A DNA stretch of 43,317 nt from Bacteroidales bacterium (GCA_016296345.1 JAEDJL010000013.1:1-43317), one strand, 5' to 3'; positions 17,559-26,915 are shown, numbered from the stretch's first letter. Numbers and translations: made by a program. The notes: generated by a model from the letters alone, not told the origin.

Positions 17559-18881
17559 ATGTTTGAAAATCTTTCGGAGAAATTCGACAAAGCCTTTAAG
17601 GTATTAAAAGGTAAAGGCAAGATAAACGAAATAAACATTGCGGAAAGTCTCAAGGAAGTCCGCAAAGCGTTGATTGATGCCGACGTAAGCTATTCCATTG
17701 CCAAGGAATTTTGCAACACTGTCAAAGAAAAAGCACTCGGAAGAGACGTTTTGACCGCCATAGAACCCGGTCAGTTGATGGTAAAAATCGTAAAAGACGA
17801 ACTTACCGAGCTGATGGGAGGCGAAAGCAGCGGATTGAACCTTAACGGTCGCCCTGCCGTGGTTTTGATTGCAGGTCTTCAAGGTAGCGGAAAGACAACA
17901 TTCTCTGCCAAGTTGGCAAACTTCCTCAAAACAAAGAAGAATAAAAAAGTTCTCTTGGTTGCAGGCGACGTTTACAGACCTGCCGCAATCGACCAGTTGA
18001 AAGTTTTGGCAGAGCAAATCGGCACAGAAGTATATACAGAAGACGGTTCAAAAGACCCTGTTGCCATTGCCAAGAACGCAGTGGCTCATGCAAAGAGCCG
18101 TTCTTTCGATGTGGTGATTGTAGATACCGCAGGACGATTGGCAGTCGATGAACAAATGATGCAGGAGATTTACAACGTAAAGCAAGCTGTCAATCCCGAA
18201 GAGACACTCTTTGTTGTAGATTCGATGACCGGTCAGGACGCAGTCAATACCGCCAAGGCGTTCAACGAAAAGATTGACTTTGACGGAGTAGTCCTCACAA
18301 AGCTTGACGGAGATACCCGCGGAGGTGCGGCATTGACCATTCGCCACGTTGTAAACAAGCCCATAAAGTTCGTAGGCTTGGGAGAAAAGATGTCAGACCT
18401 CGATGTGTTCCACCCGGACCGTATGGCATCACGAATTTTGGGCATGGGAGACATTGTGTCTTTGGTAGAGAAAGCACAGGCTGAGTATGATGAGGAGCAG
18501 GCTCGCCGACTTACCAAAAAAATCAAGTCAAACGAGTTTGATTTTGACGACTTCCTCGGACAGATTGCCCAAATCAAAAAAATGGGTAACCTCAAAGACT
18601 TGGTCGGAATGATACCCGGACTGAACAAAATGGTCAAAGACGTCGATATAGACAACGATGCGTTCAAGTCAATCGAAGCAATGATTGGCTCGATGACCCC
18701 TTACGAAAGAAAACACCCTGCAAAAATTGACACCTCTCGCCGTCGCCGAATAGCAAGGGGAAGCGGCAACTCGATAGAAGAAGTAAATCGCTTGATGAAA
18801 CAGTTTGAAGAGACCCGCAAAATGATGAAAATGATGAGCAGCGGCAAGTTAAACGCAATGAGAAACATGAGAAGGAGGTAA
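17559..18881 (+). CDS. ffh: Signal recognition particle protein Ffh (SRP54)
   Basis: A 440-aa GTPase that binds SRP RNA and targets membrane proteins to the translocon through FtsY. The N-domain helix bundle is followed by the G-domain with G1 GLQGSGKTTFSAKLA, DTAGRLAVD and TKLDGDTRGGAAL. The methionine-rich M-domain at the C-terminus has SGNSIEEVNRLMKQFEETRKMMKMM and ends in a basic RNMRRR tail. Length is normal. Confidence 0.97.
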   Translation: MFENLSEKFDKAFKVLKGKGKINEINIAESLKEVRKALIDADVSYSIAKEFCNTVKEKALGRDVLTAIEPGQLMVKIVKDELTELMGGESSGLNLNGRPAVVLIAGLQGSGKTTFSAKLANFLKTKKNKKVLLVAGDVYRPAAIDQLKVLAEQIGTEVYTEDGSKDPVAIAKNAVAHAKSRSFDVVIVDTAGRLAVDEQMMQEIYNVKQAVNPEETLFVVDSMTGQDAVNTAKAFNEKIDFDGVVLTKLDGDTRGGAALTIRHVVNKPIKFVGLGEKMSDLDVFHPDRMASRILGMGDIVSLVEKAQAEYDEEQARRLTKKIKSNEFDFDDFLGQIAQIKKMGNLKDLVGMIPGLNKMVKDVDIDNDAFKSIEAMIGSMTPYERKHPAKIDTSRRRRIARGSGNSIEEVNRLMKQFEETRKMMKMMSSGKLNAMRNMRRR

Positions 18882-18890
18882 TATAACGAT

Positions 18891-19793
18891 ATGGAAAAAA
18901 GAGAAAAACCCGTCATGATTGACGGAAAAGTGATTGCAAAGACAATAAAGGAAGAAATAGCAAAGGAAGTTCAAGATTTGCTCACAGAAGGCAAGAGACC
19001 ACCTCACTTGGTTGCCGTCATAGTGGGCGAAGACGGGGCAAGCCTCTCCTATGTTGCCAGCAAGGAAAAACAATCCAAGGAGGTAGGCTTCACATCCTCG
19101 GTATATAGATTTCCGGAGAGCATTTCAGAGAAAGAACTCTTGGAAACGCTTGATTTTTTGAACAAAGACCCCGAAGTAGATGGCTATATTGTCCAACTGC
19201 CTCTGCCAAAGCACATCAACGAACGAAAAGTGCTTGAAGCAATAGCTCCGAGCAAGGACGTAGATGGCTTTCACCCTTCAAACGGAGGAAGAATGATGCT
19301 CGGAATGCCTACATATATCCCTGCAACTCCATACGGCATCAAACAGCTTCTTGACCGCAGCAACATAGAGACAGAAGGCAAACACTGCGTTGTGCTTGGC
19401 AGAAGCAACATTGTTGGTACTCCTATGGCAATTCTTATGAGCAGAAACTCAAAGAAGGCAAACTGCACGGTAACTCTTTGTCATTCCAAAACAAAGAACA
19501 TAAAGGAAATATGCAGCAGTGCAGATATTTTGATAGTTGCAATAGGCAAGCCCGAATTTGTTACTGCCGACATGGTCAAAGAAGGTGCTGTTGTCATAGA
19601 CGTGGGTATCCACAGAGTACCTACCGACAACGAGAAAGGTTATCGCATTATCGGAGATGTGAAGTTTGACGAAGTTGCACCAAAGTGCAGTGCCATTACT
19701 CCCGTTCCGGGCGGCGTAGGTCCTATGACCATAGTTTCGCTTTTGGACAACACCATGAAGGCTTACAAACACGAAATATACGAAGCCGAATAG
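18891..19793 (+). CDS. folD: Methylenetetrahydrofolate dehydrogenase/cyclohydrolase FolD
   Basis: A 300-aa bifunctional enzyme of one-carbon metabolism: NADP-dependent oxidation of 5,10-methylene-THF, then hydrolysis to 10-formyl-THF. Motifs are the catalytic YVASKEKQSKEVG (lysine present), VQLPLPKHIN, KDVDGFHPSNGG, GRSNIVGTPMA and the C-terminal PGGVGPMT. Unusually for this window, an AGGAGG Shine-Dalgarno at the end of ffh precedes the ATG at 18891, supporting that start over the ATG at 18915 and implying co-transcription with ffh. Confidence 0.96.
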   Translation: MEKREKPVMIDGKVIAKTIKEEIAKEVQDLLTEGKRPPHLVAVIVGEDGASLSYVASKEKQSKEVGFTSSVYRFPESISEKELLETLDFLNKDPEVDGYIVQLPLPKHINERKVLEAIAPSKDVDGFHPSNGGRMMLGMPTYIPATPYGIKQLLDRSNIETEGKHCVVLGRSNIVGTPMAILMSRNSKKANCTVTLCHSKTKNIKEICSSADILIVAIGKPEFVTADMVKEGAVVIDVGIHRVPTDNEKGYRIIGDVKFDEVAPKCSAITPVPGGVGPMTIVSLLDNTMKAYKHEIYEAE

Positions 19794-19810
19794 TTTGAAA
19801 TAGAACACAC

Positions 19811-19847
19811 AGGCGTGAACCGATTGGCTCACGCCTTATTTTTTTTG
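19811..19847 (+). terminator. Rho-independent terminator after folD
   Basis: AGGCGTGA at 19811-19818 pairs with TCACGCCT at 19829-19836, followed by a long T-run. Confidence 0.85.
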
Positions 19848-19868
19848 TCTCTATCGGGCTTATAAACG

Positions 19869-20522
19869 ATGAACACCAAAGAAGAGAATTTGTATTTAAG
19901 CGGAGAATATCTTCCTGTGGCAGAATGTTTTTACTCTTTGCAGGGTGAGGGCTTTCACTCGGGAATTGCAGCAGGCTTTGTGAGGCTTTGCGGTTGCAAT
20001 GTTCACTGCGAGTTTTGCGACAGCAAAAACACTTGGGATATTTCCAATGGTAAGACTATGAGCGTCGAAGAAATAGCAGAACAAGTGTCCGAATACCCTT
20101 CCGAAAACGTGGTGATCACAGGAGGAGAACCGCTTTTGTTCAATCTTGACCCCCTTTGCAAAGCCCTTGTTGCCAAAGGGAAAAAGCTATGGCTTGAAAC
20201 CTCGGCTTCTCTTCCTATGAGTGGCAAGTGGGACTGGGTTTGCATCTCGCCAAAAGACAACTGCCCCCCGTTGGAAGAAAACCTGATTTTTGCCGACGAA
20301 ATAAAGCTTGTGATAACTCGCCGAGACGACCTTGCCAAAACGGCGTTTTACGAGAATAAAACGGCATTTTATTTTGCCAAAACGGGCAAAGTAATTCGTC
20401 TTTCGCTGCAAGCCGAATGGTCTGTGAGCAAAGAAGTTATCGAAATGATTATCGACTTTGTCAAAAGCCGGCCTCGCTGGGCTTTGAGCTTGCAGACGCA
20501 CAAATGGTTGGAGATTAGATAG
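19869..20522 (+). CDS. queE: 7-carboxy-7-deazaguanine synthase QueE (radical SAM), with in-frame repeat insertion
   Basis: A 217-aa radical SAM enzyme of queuosine/7-deazaguanine biosynthesis. It has the N-terminal substrate region YSLQGEGFHSG, the cluster motif CNVHCEFC (CxxxCxxC), and TGGEPLL. The C-terminal half has DEIKLVIT and ends in SLQTHKWLEIR, as in other QueE. Around residues 156-174 the sequence is encoded by three copies of the palindromic repeat (KTAFYENKTAFYFAKTGK), placed between two conserved strands, so the repeat has been accommodated in frame. Either it forms a tolerated surface loop, or the enzyme is impaired. Confidence 0.92.
   Translation: MNTKEENLYLSGEYLPVAECFYSLQGEGFHSGIAAGFVRLCGCNVHCEFCDSKNTWDISNGKTMSVEEIAEQVSEYPSENVVITGGEPLLFNLDPLCKALVAKGKKLWLETSASLPMSGKWDWVCISPKDNCPPLEENLIFADEIKLVITRRDDLAKTAFYENKTAFYFAKTGKVIRLSLQAEWSVSKEVIEMIIDFVKSRPRWALSLQTHKWLEIR
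20334..20391. repeat. Palindromic repeat cluster D, inside queE
   Basis: Copies GCCAAAACGGCGTTTTA, AAAACGGCATTTTATTTTGCC and a degenerate AAAACGGGC, in frame with queE. Two of the copies have changed bases, suggesting an old insertion. Confidence 0.85.
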
Positions 20523-20614
20523 TGTAAAAACATCGTTTTTCGCAGCCGAATGAGCTTTTGTGTCTTTTATTTGCCTAACTTTGCAAAACAATTTGAACAA
20601 AGAAAAACTCTGAA

Positions 20615-21094
20615 ATGAAGAAATATTTGAAGCTACTCGACAAGGTGTGGATTGCAACTCTTGCAATCAGCCTTCTGATTACGGGATTTGCAGCAGCAAT
20701 TTATTATTTTATTGGTTTTGAAGCCAATGTGAGCGGAAAAAATGCAGTGATATTCTCTTACGCTTTGATGTTGTTGATGGTCTTATGCGTCTTTTCGGCA
20801 GGCAAATCGACCCGAAGAAAAATCGAAAGGCTCAAAACAGCCAACCTTCCTCAAAAAGCAGAAAAATATCGCACCGCAATAATGAAGCGAATGATGCTTT
20901 ATTCAAGCGTAAGTCTCATTGCAGTTGTGGGACTTGTGGTTTGTGCTTCGGCAGGCTACCTTTTGTTTTGTGCAATATCGGTTTTGCTGATTGTACTTTC
21001 AAAACCAACCGAAACCAAAGTGAAGATTGAACTCGGATTGACCGAAAACGAAATAAAGGAATTTGACAAATTAAAATTTGAAACAAAGTCATGA
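20615..21094 (+). CDS. Hypothetical small membrane protein, 159 aa
   Basis: I do not recognise the family. The product has about four hydrophobic segments in two hairpins (residues 12-32, 43-60, 90-108 and 110-125 approximately) separated by a basic loop (STRRKIERLKTANLPQKAEKYRTAIMKR), and an acidic soluble tail. A TAACTTTG -7-like box lies about 40 bp upstream of the ATG. Its stop overlaps the next gene's start by 4 bp (ATGA), so the two are translationally coupled, which hints at a role beside the NfnAB-like flavoenzyme. Confidence 0.75.
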   Translation: MKKYLKLLDKVWIATLAISLLITGFAAAIYYFIGFEANVSGKNAVIFSYALMLLMVLCVFSAGKSTRRKIERLKTANLPQKAEKYRTAIMKRMMLYSSVSLIAVVGLVVCASAGYLLFCAISVLLIVLSKPTETKVKIELGLTENEIKEFDKLKFETKS

Positions 21095-23346
21095 ATTTTG
21101 AAATAAGACGAAAAGAAAAACTGACAAGCAACATCTTCCTCATGGAAGTTGATGCTCAATGGGTGGCAAGAGCAGCCAAGCCCGGACAATTCGTAATCGT
21201 GATAATAGATGACAAAGGCGAGAGAATACCTTTGACGATTTGCGATTATGACAAGGAAAAAGGAACTATCGTATTGGTATTTCAGATTGTCGGAAAATCG
21301 ACCGAAAAAATGGCAAGGCTCGGTGTTGGCGACAGATTGAAAGATATTGTAGGTCCTTTGGGAAAAGAGTCTGAGTTTATGCACCTTAGTCAGGAGGAAA
21401 TGAAGAACAAAAGATTTTTGTTCGTTGCCGGAGGTGTGGGAACAGCCCCTGTCTATCCCCAACTCAAATGGGTGAAAGCCCATGGCATGAAAGCCGACGT
21501 CATCATAGGCACAAAAACCAAAGCTACGCTCATTCTCGAAGACATGATGAAAGAATATGCAGACAATCTGCTTGTTTGCACCGATGACGGCAGCTATGGA
21601 ATGCACGGATTGGTAACCGACGCAATCAAACACTTGGTTGAAGAGAAGCAACAGAAGTATGACGAAGTTGTTGCGATAGGTCCGATGATTATGATGAAGT
21701 TTGTGTCTCTTTTGACCAAAGACTTGGGATTGAAAACCACCGTCAGCCTCAACTCTCTCATGGTAGATGGAACAGGAATGTGCGGAGCTTGCCGTGTTAC
21801 AATAGGAGGCAAAACCAAATTCACCTGTGTCGATGGACCGGAATTTGATGCCCACCTTGTAGATTTTGACGAGGCAATGAGAAGACAGGCAATGTTCAAA
21901 ACGCATGAAATAGCTACCGACAGCAAAGACCACAAGTGTAACCTGACTGCCGAAGTCAATCACACAATCAAGCGTCGCCGTGTTCCGGTAAGAGAACAAG
22001 ATGCCATTATAAGGGCAACCAACTTTGACGAAGTGTGCTACGGATACACCGCCGAAGAAGCAATGGAAGAAGCAGACCGCTGTTTGCAATGCAAAAACCC
22101 CGGATGCAAAAGTTCCTGCCCTGTTTCAATTGACATTCCTGCCTTTATACGTCAGGTAAGAGACGGCAACTTTGCCCAAGCCTACAAGATAATCAGCTCT
22201 TCGTCCGCACTGCCTGCAATATGCGGCAGAGTATGTCCGCAAGAGACCCAATGCGAAGGCAGTTGTATCCTCGGCAAGAAGGGAGACCCCGTTGCAATCG
22301 GAAAACTTGAACGCTTTGTTGCCGACTGGGCAAGAGATGTCAAGCTCAACTTCTCGGAAATTGCACCTGCAAAGAACAAAAAAGTTGCCGTTGTGGGTTC
22401 AGGTCCGAGCGGATTGACCTGTGCAGGCGAGCTTGCCAAGATGGGATACGATGTAACCATATTTGAGGCATTGCATACCCCGGGAGGAGTATTGGTATAT
22501 GGCATTCCGGAGTTCAGACTTCCGAAAGAAAGCGTCGTAAGAGCCGAAGTAGAAAACGTAAAGAAGCTCGGAGTAAAGATAATCACCGATGTAATCATAG
22601 GACGCAGCATAACGATAGACGAACTGTTCGACAAGGAAGGATTTTCTGCCGTTTATGTTGCTTCGGGAGCAGGATTGCCTAAGTTTATGAACATTCCGGG
22701 CAAAAATCTCAACGGAGTGGTATCGGCAAACGAACTCTTGACCCGCAGCAACCTCATGAAGGCATACAAAGAAGGCTATGACACTCCTGTATATCCGGGA
22801 AAGGTTACCATAGTTGTCGGAGGCGGCAACGTGGCAATGGATGCCGCAAGAACAGCCAAGCGTCTCGGAGCAGAAGTTCACCTTGTATATAGAAGAAGTA
22901 AGGCAGAGATGCCGGCAAGAGTTGAAGAGGTCGAACACGCCAAGGAAGAGGGAATAGAATTTCACTTTATGACTAATCCGATAGAAATAGTTGGCGACGA
23001 GCAAGGCTGGGTCAAGGCAGTGAAATGTGTGAGAATGGAATTGGGAGAGCCTGATGCAAGCGGCAGACGCTCACCTATCGAAGTCAAAGGCAGCGAACAC
23101 GAACTGCAAGCCGATTGTGTTGTCATGGCATTGGGAACAGCACCAAACAAATTGATAACCGACACAACCGCAGGTCTCGATTCGACCGACTGGGGCGGCA
23201 TAAAGACAGACGAACACGCACAAACATCTCGCCAAGGCATCTTTGCAGGAGGCGATGCCGTCATGGGAGCAGCCACAGTCATACTCGCAATGGGTGCAGG
23301 CAAGAAAGCAGCCAAGAGCATTGACGAATATTTGCAAAGCAAGTAA
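21091..23346 (+). CDS. Fused NfnAB-like NADH-dependent ferredoxin:NADP+ oxidoreductase
   Basis: A 751-aa fusion. Residues 1-275 are a ferredoxin-NADP reductase/PyrK-like flavoprotein: flavin-binding IPLTICDYD, nucleotide-binding VAGGVGTAPVYPQ, and a [2Fe-2S] motif CGACRVTIGGKTKFTC. Residues 300-751 are GltD-like: CLQCKNPGCKSSCPVSIDIPAF and the following cysteines for [4Fe-4S] clusters, an FAD Rossmann motif VVGSGPSGLTCAGELAKMG, and an NADPH motif VVGGGNVAMDAARTAKRLG. Such proteins are often annotated as glutamate synthase small subunit, but no GltB is present. An electron-bifurcating transhydrogenase or sulfide dehydrogenase role fits better and would exchange electrons with the hydrogenase pool. 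Confidence 0.9.
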   Translation: MNFEIRRKEKLTSNIFLMEVDAQWVARAAKPGQFVIVIIDDKGERIPLTICDYDKEKGTIVLVFQIVGKSTEKMARLGVGDRLKDIVGPLGKESEFMHLSQEEMKNKRFLFVAGGVGTAPVYPQLKWVKAHGMKADVIIGTKTKATLILEDMMKEYADNLLVCTDDGSYGMHGLVTDAIKHLVEEKQQKYDEVVAIGPMIMMKFVSLLTKDLGLKTTVSLNSLMVDGTGMCGACRVTIGGKTKFTCVDGPEFDAHLVDFDEAMRRQAMFKTHEIATDSKDHKCNLTAEVNHTIKRRRVPVREQDAIIRATNFDEVCYGYTAEEAMEEADRCLQCKNPGCKSSCPVSIDIPAFIRQVRDGNFAQAYKIISSSSALPAICGRVCPQETQCEGSCILGKKGDPVAIGKLERFVADWARDVKLNFSEIAPAKNKKVAVVGSGPSGLTCAGELAKMGYDVTIFEALHTPGGVLVYGIPEFRLPKESVVRAEVENVKKLGVKIITDVIIGRSITIDELFDKEGFSAVYVASGAGLPKFMNIPGKNLNGVVSANELLTRSNLMKAYKEGYDTPVYPGKVTIVVGGGNVAMDAARTAKRLGAEVHLVYRRSKAEMPARVEEVEHAKEEGIEFHFMTNPIEIVGDEQGWVKAVKCVRMELGEPDASGRRSPIEVKGSEHELQADCVVMALGTAPNKLITDTTAGLDSTDWGGIKTDEHAQTSRQGIFAGGDAVMGAATVILAMGAGKKAAKSIDEYLQSK

Positions 23347-23372
23347 GAAACTAAATCACCAAAATTGCCAAA

Positions 23373-23408
23373 ACGTCGCAAGAAACAAACTTGCGACGTT
23401 TTTTTTAT
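23373..23408 (+). terminator. Terminator after the NfnAB-like gene
   Basis: AAAACGTCGCAAG pairs with CTTGCGACGTTTT across a 7-base loop and is followed by a run of T. Confidence 0.85.
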
Positions 23409-23415
23409 TGTGCTT

Positions 23416-23520
23416 AATCAGCCCGACAAGACGAAGAGTGTGGAACTGTACCCGTTTTGGGAAAGCAAAACGGCGTTCCAATGAATGAAACGCCGTTTTG
23501 GTTAATGCTCCGGGCTGATT
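23416..23520. repeat. Repeat cluster E: nested inverted repeats
   Basis: The outer pair AATCAGCCCG (23416-23425) and CGGGCTGATT (23511-23520) encloses the inner pair CAAAACGGCGTT (23466-23477) and AACGCCGTTTTG (23489-23500) of the palindromic family. It lies in the convergent gap between the NfnAB-like gene and the DUF2723 gene. Confidence 0.8.
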
Positions 23521-23534
23521 TGTGTGTTCTGCGT

Positions 23535-26500
23535 TTATTGTTGCTGCATTGTCTGCATTCCTTGCGAGAGCAGTTGCATGAGTTGTTGATTGCTTTGTAT
23601 CTGCTGCATGACTGCATCAAGTCCGTATCGTTGCGAAACGGAGAATACAAATGCCAACATATTGCCTGCTTGTTCGTCTATCTGACTATTGCCTGTGTTA
23701 AGGTAGTCTGACTTTATGGCATTGACGATTTGCAAGAACATTTCGATTGATTGTTCTTTTTCTCCGCTCTGTGCCAAGGCTGCGGCTTGATTCATGTTGC
23801 TCACAAGAGCGTCTATCTCGCTTCTCATCTTGTTTGCCTTGCTCACAACAAGCACCTCTGGAACGGAATCTATCTTCGATACCATTTCTTTCATGCCATA
23901 TCGCTCTGCAATGTCTCTTATTTCTGCCAAGATGTAGCAAGACAATAGTTTTTCGCCTTCAACGCTGTTGGCTTTCTTACCTTTGAAGCGTTTGTAGTAG
24001 GCAAGGTGTTGCATATAGTGGTCGGCTATCTTGGTCAAGACGTCTTGTGCTGCTTTTTTGTCGCCTGCTTTGTAGAATGTCTCTGCCAAGGTGATGTCAA
24101 AACGGTCGAAGTGCAGCTTTGAGTCTGGAAATTCTTTGACTGCTTTTCGCAATACTTCCAATGCCTTGGCATTCTCACCGCTTGCAATGAGCTGGTTGGC
24201 AAGCAAGGCATGGTTTTGTCTCATGTTTCTCGAATTATTTATGCTTACTGCTTCTTCCAAATATACATCGGGGTCGTTTACTCCGCCCCAAGCGAACTTC
24301 TTGGTCATCAACTCGTAGCTCTTTTCTTTTTCAAAGGCTCCGTTTGCCTTGTAAGGGACAATGCGATATACCAATCCTTCCTGACGGACATATTCTGTGA
24401 TATTAGGGAACACTTTTTGCAAGTAACGAGGGTTCATCACATATATCGGTCTCTCAAAAGCGTTAGTTCCCAAAATGTCCAAGAGCATAAGTTCGTTTCT
24501 TATCAACTGTTCGTATTTGTAGTCGTCTCTTACATTGATTGAGAACTCCACTCTGCCTTCTTGTTCATCGACCAATTCCGGAGGGTAGATACCTTTGGCT
24601 GCCATCTTTGCCTTGTCAAACGATATGTAGAAGTTGTTTGTCGGCAAGACTTTCAAAGAGTCTCCGTTTGGCTGGAACATGGTTGTCTGAGGGTTGGTCA
24701 TAAGCTCTTTGAGTACGCTTCTTACGTCTTGGTAAGGGGCATCTGACGGCACAACCAACGACACATCTGCTCCAAGTCGGTAATATGACTTGTCAAGTGT
24801 GAAAGGCAGTTTGTCGGCTTGATAAACTTTGTTGTACAACTGCTCGACATACCAGTGCATTCCTGAGAGTGTGTAGTTCAGAACTCTCACATCGGTTCTT
24901 ATTCCCTCAACTTCTTGTGCATACCACAAAGGGAAGGTGTCGTTGTCTCCGAATGTTATCAAAATGGCATTTGGTTCGCAACTTTCGAGATAGTTTCTTG
25001 CAAACTCTCTTGTCATATATCTGCCGCTTCTGTCGTGGTCGTCCCATTCTTGGCAAGCCATCAACATTGGTACTGCGAAGAAACAAACAACAGTTACAAC
25101 GGCTGCCTTGATGTTTTCGGAGATTTTGACTTTCTTAATCCACTCATAAAGACCATAAACGCCCAGACCTATCCATATTGCAAAGGCATAGAAACTGCCT
25201 GCGTAAGCATAGTCTCGCTCTCTCGGCTGACAAGGCGGCTGATTGAGGTAAAGCACAATAGCCAATCCTGTCATGAAGAAGAGCAAGAAGACTACGAATG
25301 CGTCCTTTGGCTTTCGCCTTATATGGAACACCAATCCTGCAATTCCCAAAAGAAGAGGCAGACAGAAAAGACGGTTCTTTCCTTTGTTGTTTGCCAAATC
25401 TTCCGGCAGGTCTGTTTGTGGTCCTAATCTCCATGCGTCAATGAAATTGATACCTGTTATCCAATTTCCATGCAGAAGGTCTTTCGTTCCGTTGCTCTCA
25501 GACATTGGTTGATAAGCAGAGTAGTTCAGTCCGAAACTTTGAATATCGTTTTGTCTGCCTGCAAAGTTCCACATAAAGTAACGCCAATACATGTGGTTTA
25601 CTTGGTAACGGAAGAAATATGTAAGGTTTTCTGCAAAGGTTGGTTTGCGGTCCGAGCCTTCTTTGATTCCGCTCCACATCTTATAATAGACAGGGTGGTT
25701 GCGGCTTTCGTCGTTTGAGTACATTCTCGGGAAGATTGTGGTGTTCTTTTCGTCATAGACCACCTTACCTCCCTGCCTTACCTCGATGTATTTCTTTGAT
25801 ACGGTGTCTTTAATGTACTTCGGGCTGCCGTCTTTTTGCTCAATCGGGGTTGCGTTGTAGTATTGTCCGTGGAACAAAGGAGTGTCTCCATATTGCTCTC
25901 TGTTGAGATAGGTAAGCAATGCGGTGGCATCTTTCGGAGCGTTCTCGTTTATAGGTGTGTTGGCGTTGGCTCTGATGACCAAAACCAAGAATGTGGTGTA
26001 TCCCACAAGGATAAAGAGAAGCGAAAGGATTGATGCGTTCAATATAGGCTTGTTCTTCTTTGTCGAATAGTACAATCCGAAAGCTATTGCGGCAATCAAG
26101 AGAACGAAATAGACTATTGTTCCTGTGTTGAAAGGTGCATTCAACGAGTTGGTGAAGAATATTTCAAACTTGCCTGCAAGGATTACGATGTATGGAACAA
26201 CAAAGTAGAGTATGAATGCGACCAAAAGCATCGATATAATGCCGACAAGAACAAATTTTGTCTTCTTGTGTTTCTCCACATTTGGAAATTTCTTGAAGTA
26301 ATAGACGTAAGTAACTGCCGGAATGGCGAGCAGGTTAAGCAAATGGACGCCTATGGAAATTCCTATCAGAAATGCAATGAGCAGAAGCCAGCGTAGGTTG
26401 TGAGAATCATCTGCCTGACTTTCCCATTTGAGGATTGCCCAAAACACAATGGCGGTAAAGCAAGAACTCATCGCATATACCTCGCCTTCTACTGCCGAAT

Positions 26501-26915
26501 ACCAAAACGTATCCGAGAAAGCATACGCCAAACTGCCCACAAGTCCGCTGCCAAATATCGCAATCATTTGTGCAGTCGTCATTTCCTCCGGCTTCTTGAC
26601 GAATTTCTTTGCCAACATCGTGATTGACCAGAAGAGGAAAAGGATTGTAAATCCGCTGCAAATCGCACTCATTGCGTTGATTGTGTAAGCAATCTTGGTT
26701 ACATCGCTGCCTGCAAGGTTTGAAAACAAAGAGCCGATAAGCTGAAAGGTAGGAGCTCCGGGAGGGTGTCCTACTTGGAGTTTGTCGGCTGTTGCAATGT
26801 ACTCACCGCAATCCCACCACGATGCGGTAGGTTCGGCAGTGAGAAGATAAACTACGCTTGCCACAAGGAAAACACCCCAGCCAAGCACATTGTTAATCAA
26901 ATTATATCTTTTCAT
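23535..26915 (-). CDS. DUF2723 multi-spanning membrane protein with C-terminal TPR-like region
   Basis: A 1126-aa protein. The N-terminal half carries the DUF2723 signature (LTAEPTASWWDCGEYIATADKLQVGHPPGAPTFQLIG) and many membrane segments up to about residue 620, including the FFFMTGLAIVLYLNQPPCQPRERDYAYAGS region. This arrangement resembles GT-C-type glycosyltransferases such as protein O-mannosyltransferases. A periplasmic domain follows (FGDNDTFPLWYAQEVEGIRTDVRVLNYTL). The last 250 residues are helical repeats, ending in a Gln/Met-rich tail. Large DUF2723-TPR proteins are common in Bacteroidota. A glycosyltransferase role is inferred. It starts 33 bp after arginine deiminase on the same strand. 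Confidence 0.85.
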   Translation of the reverse strand: MKRYNLINNVLGWGVFLVASVVYLLTAEPTASWWDCGEYIATADKLQVGHPPGAPTFQLIGSLFSNLAGSDVTKIAYTINAMSAICSGFTILFLFWSITMLAKKFVKKPEEMTTAQMIAIFGSGLVGSLAYAFSDTFWYSAVEGEVYAMSSCFTAIVFWAILKWESQADDSHNLRWLLLIAFLIGISIGVHLLNLLAIPAVTYVYYFKKFPNVEKHKKTKFVLVGIISMLLVAFILYFVVPYIVILAGKFEIFFTNSLNAPFNTGTIVYFVLLIAAIAFGLYYSTKKNKPILNASILSLLFILVGYTTFLVLVIRANANTPINENAPKDATALLTYLNREQYGDTPLFHGQYYNATPIEQKDGSPKYIKDTVSKKYIEVRQGGKVVYDEKNTTIFPRMYSNDESRNHPVYYKMWSGIKEGSDRKPTFAENLTYFFRYQVNHMYWRYFMWNFAGRQNDIQSFGLNYSAYQPMSESNGTKDLLHGNWITGINFIDAWRLGPQTDLPEDLANNKGKNRLFCLPLLLGIAGLVFHIRRKPKDAFVVFLLFFMTGLAIVLYLNQPPCQPRERDYAYAGSFYAFAIWIGLGVYGLYEWIKKVKISENIKAAVVTVVCFFAVPMLMACQEWDDHDRSGRYMTREFARNYLESCEPNAILITFGDNDTFPLWYAQEVEGIRTDVRVLNYTLSGMHWYVEQLYNKVYQADKLPFTLDKSYYRLGADVSLVVPSDAPYQDVRSVLKELMTNPQTTMFQPNGDSLKVLPTNNFYISFDKAKMAAKGIYPPELVDEQEGRVEFSINVRDDYKYEQLIRNELMLLDILGTNAFERPIYVMNPRYLQKVFPNITEYVRQEGLVYRIVPYKANGAFEKEKSYELMTKKFAWGGVNDPDVYLEEAVSINNSRNMRQNHALLANQLIASGENAKALEVLRKAVKEFPDSKLHFDRFDITLAETFYKAGDKKAAQDVLTKIADHYMQHLAYYKRFKGKKANSVEGEKLLSCYILAEIRDIAERYGMKEMVSKIDSVPEVLVVSKANKMRSEIDALVSNMNQAAALAQSGEKEQSIEMFLQIVNAIKSDYLNTGNSQIDEQAGNMLAFVFSVSQRYGLDAVMQQIQSNQQLMQLLSQGMQTMQQQ

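Noticed and set aside
21091..23346. Glutamate synthase small subunit
   Set aside because: The N-terminal PyrK/FNR-like domain and absence of a large subunit fit an NfnAB-type fusion better.
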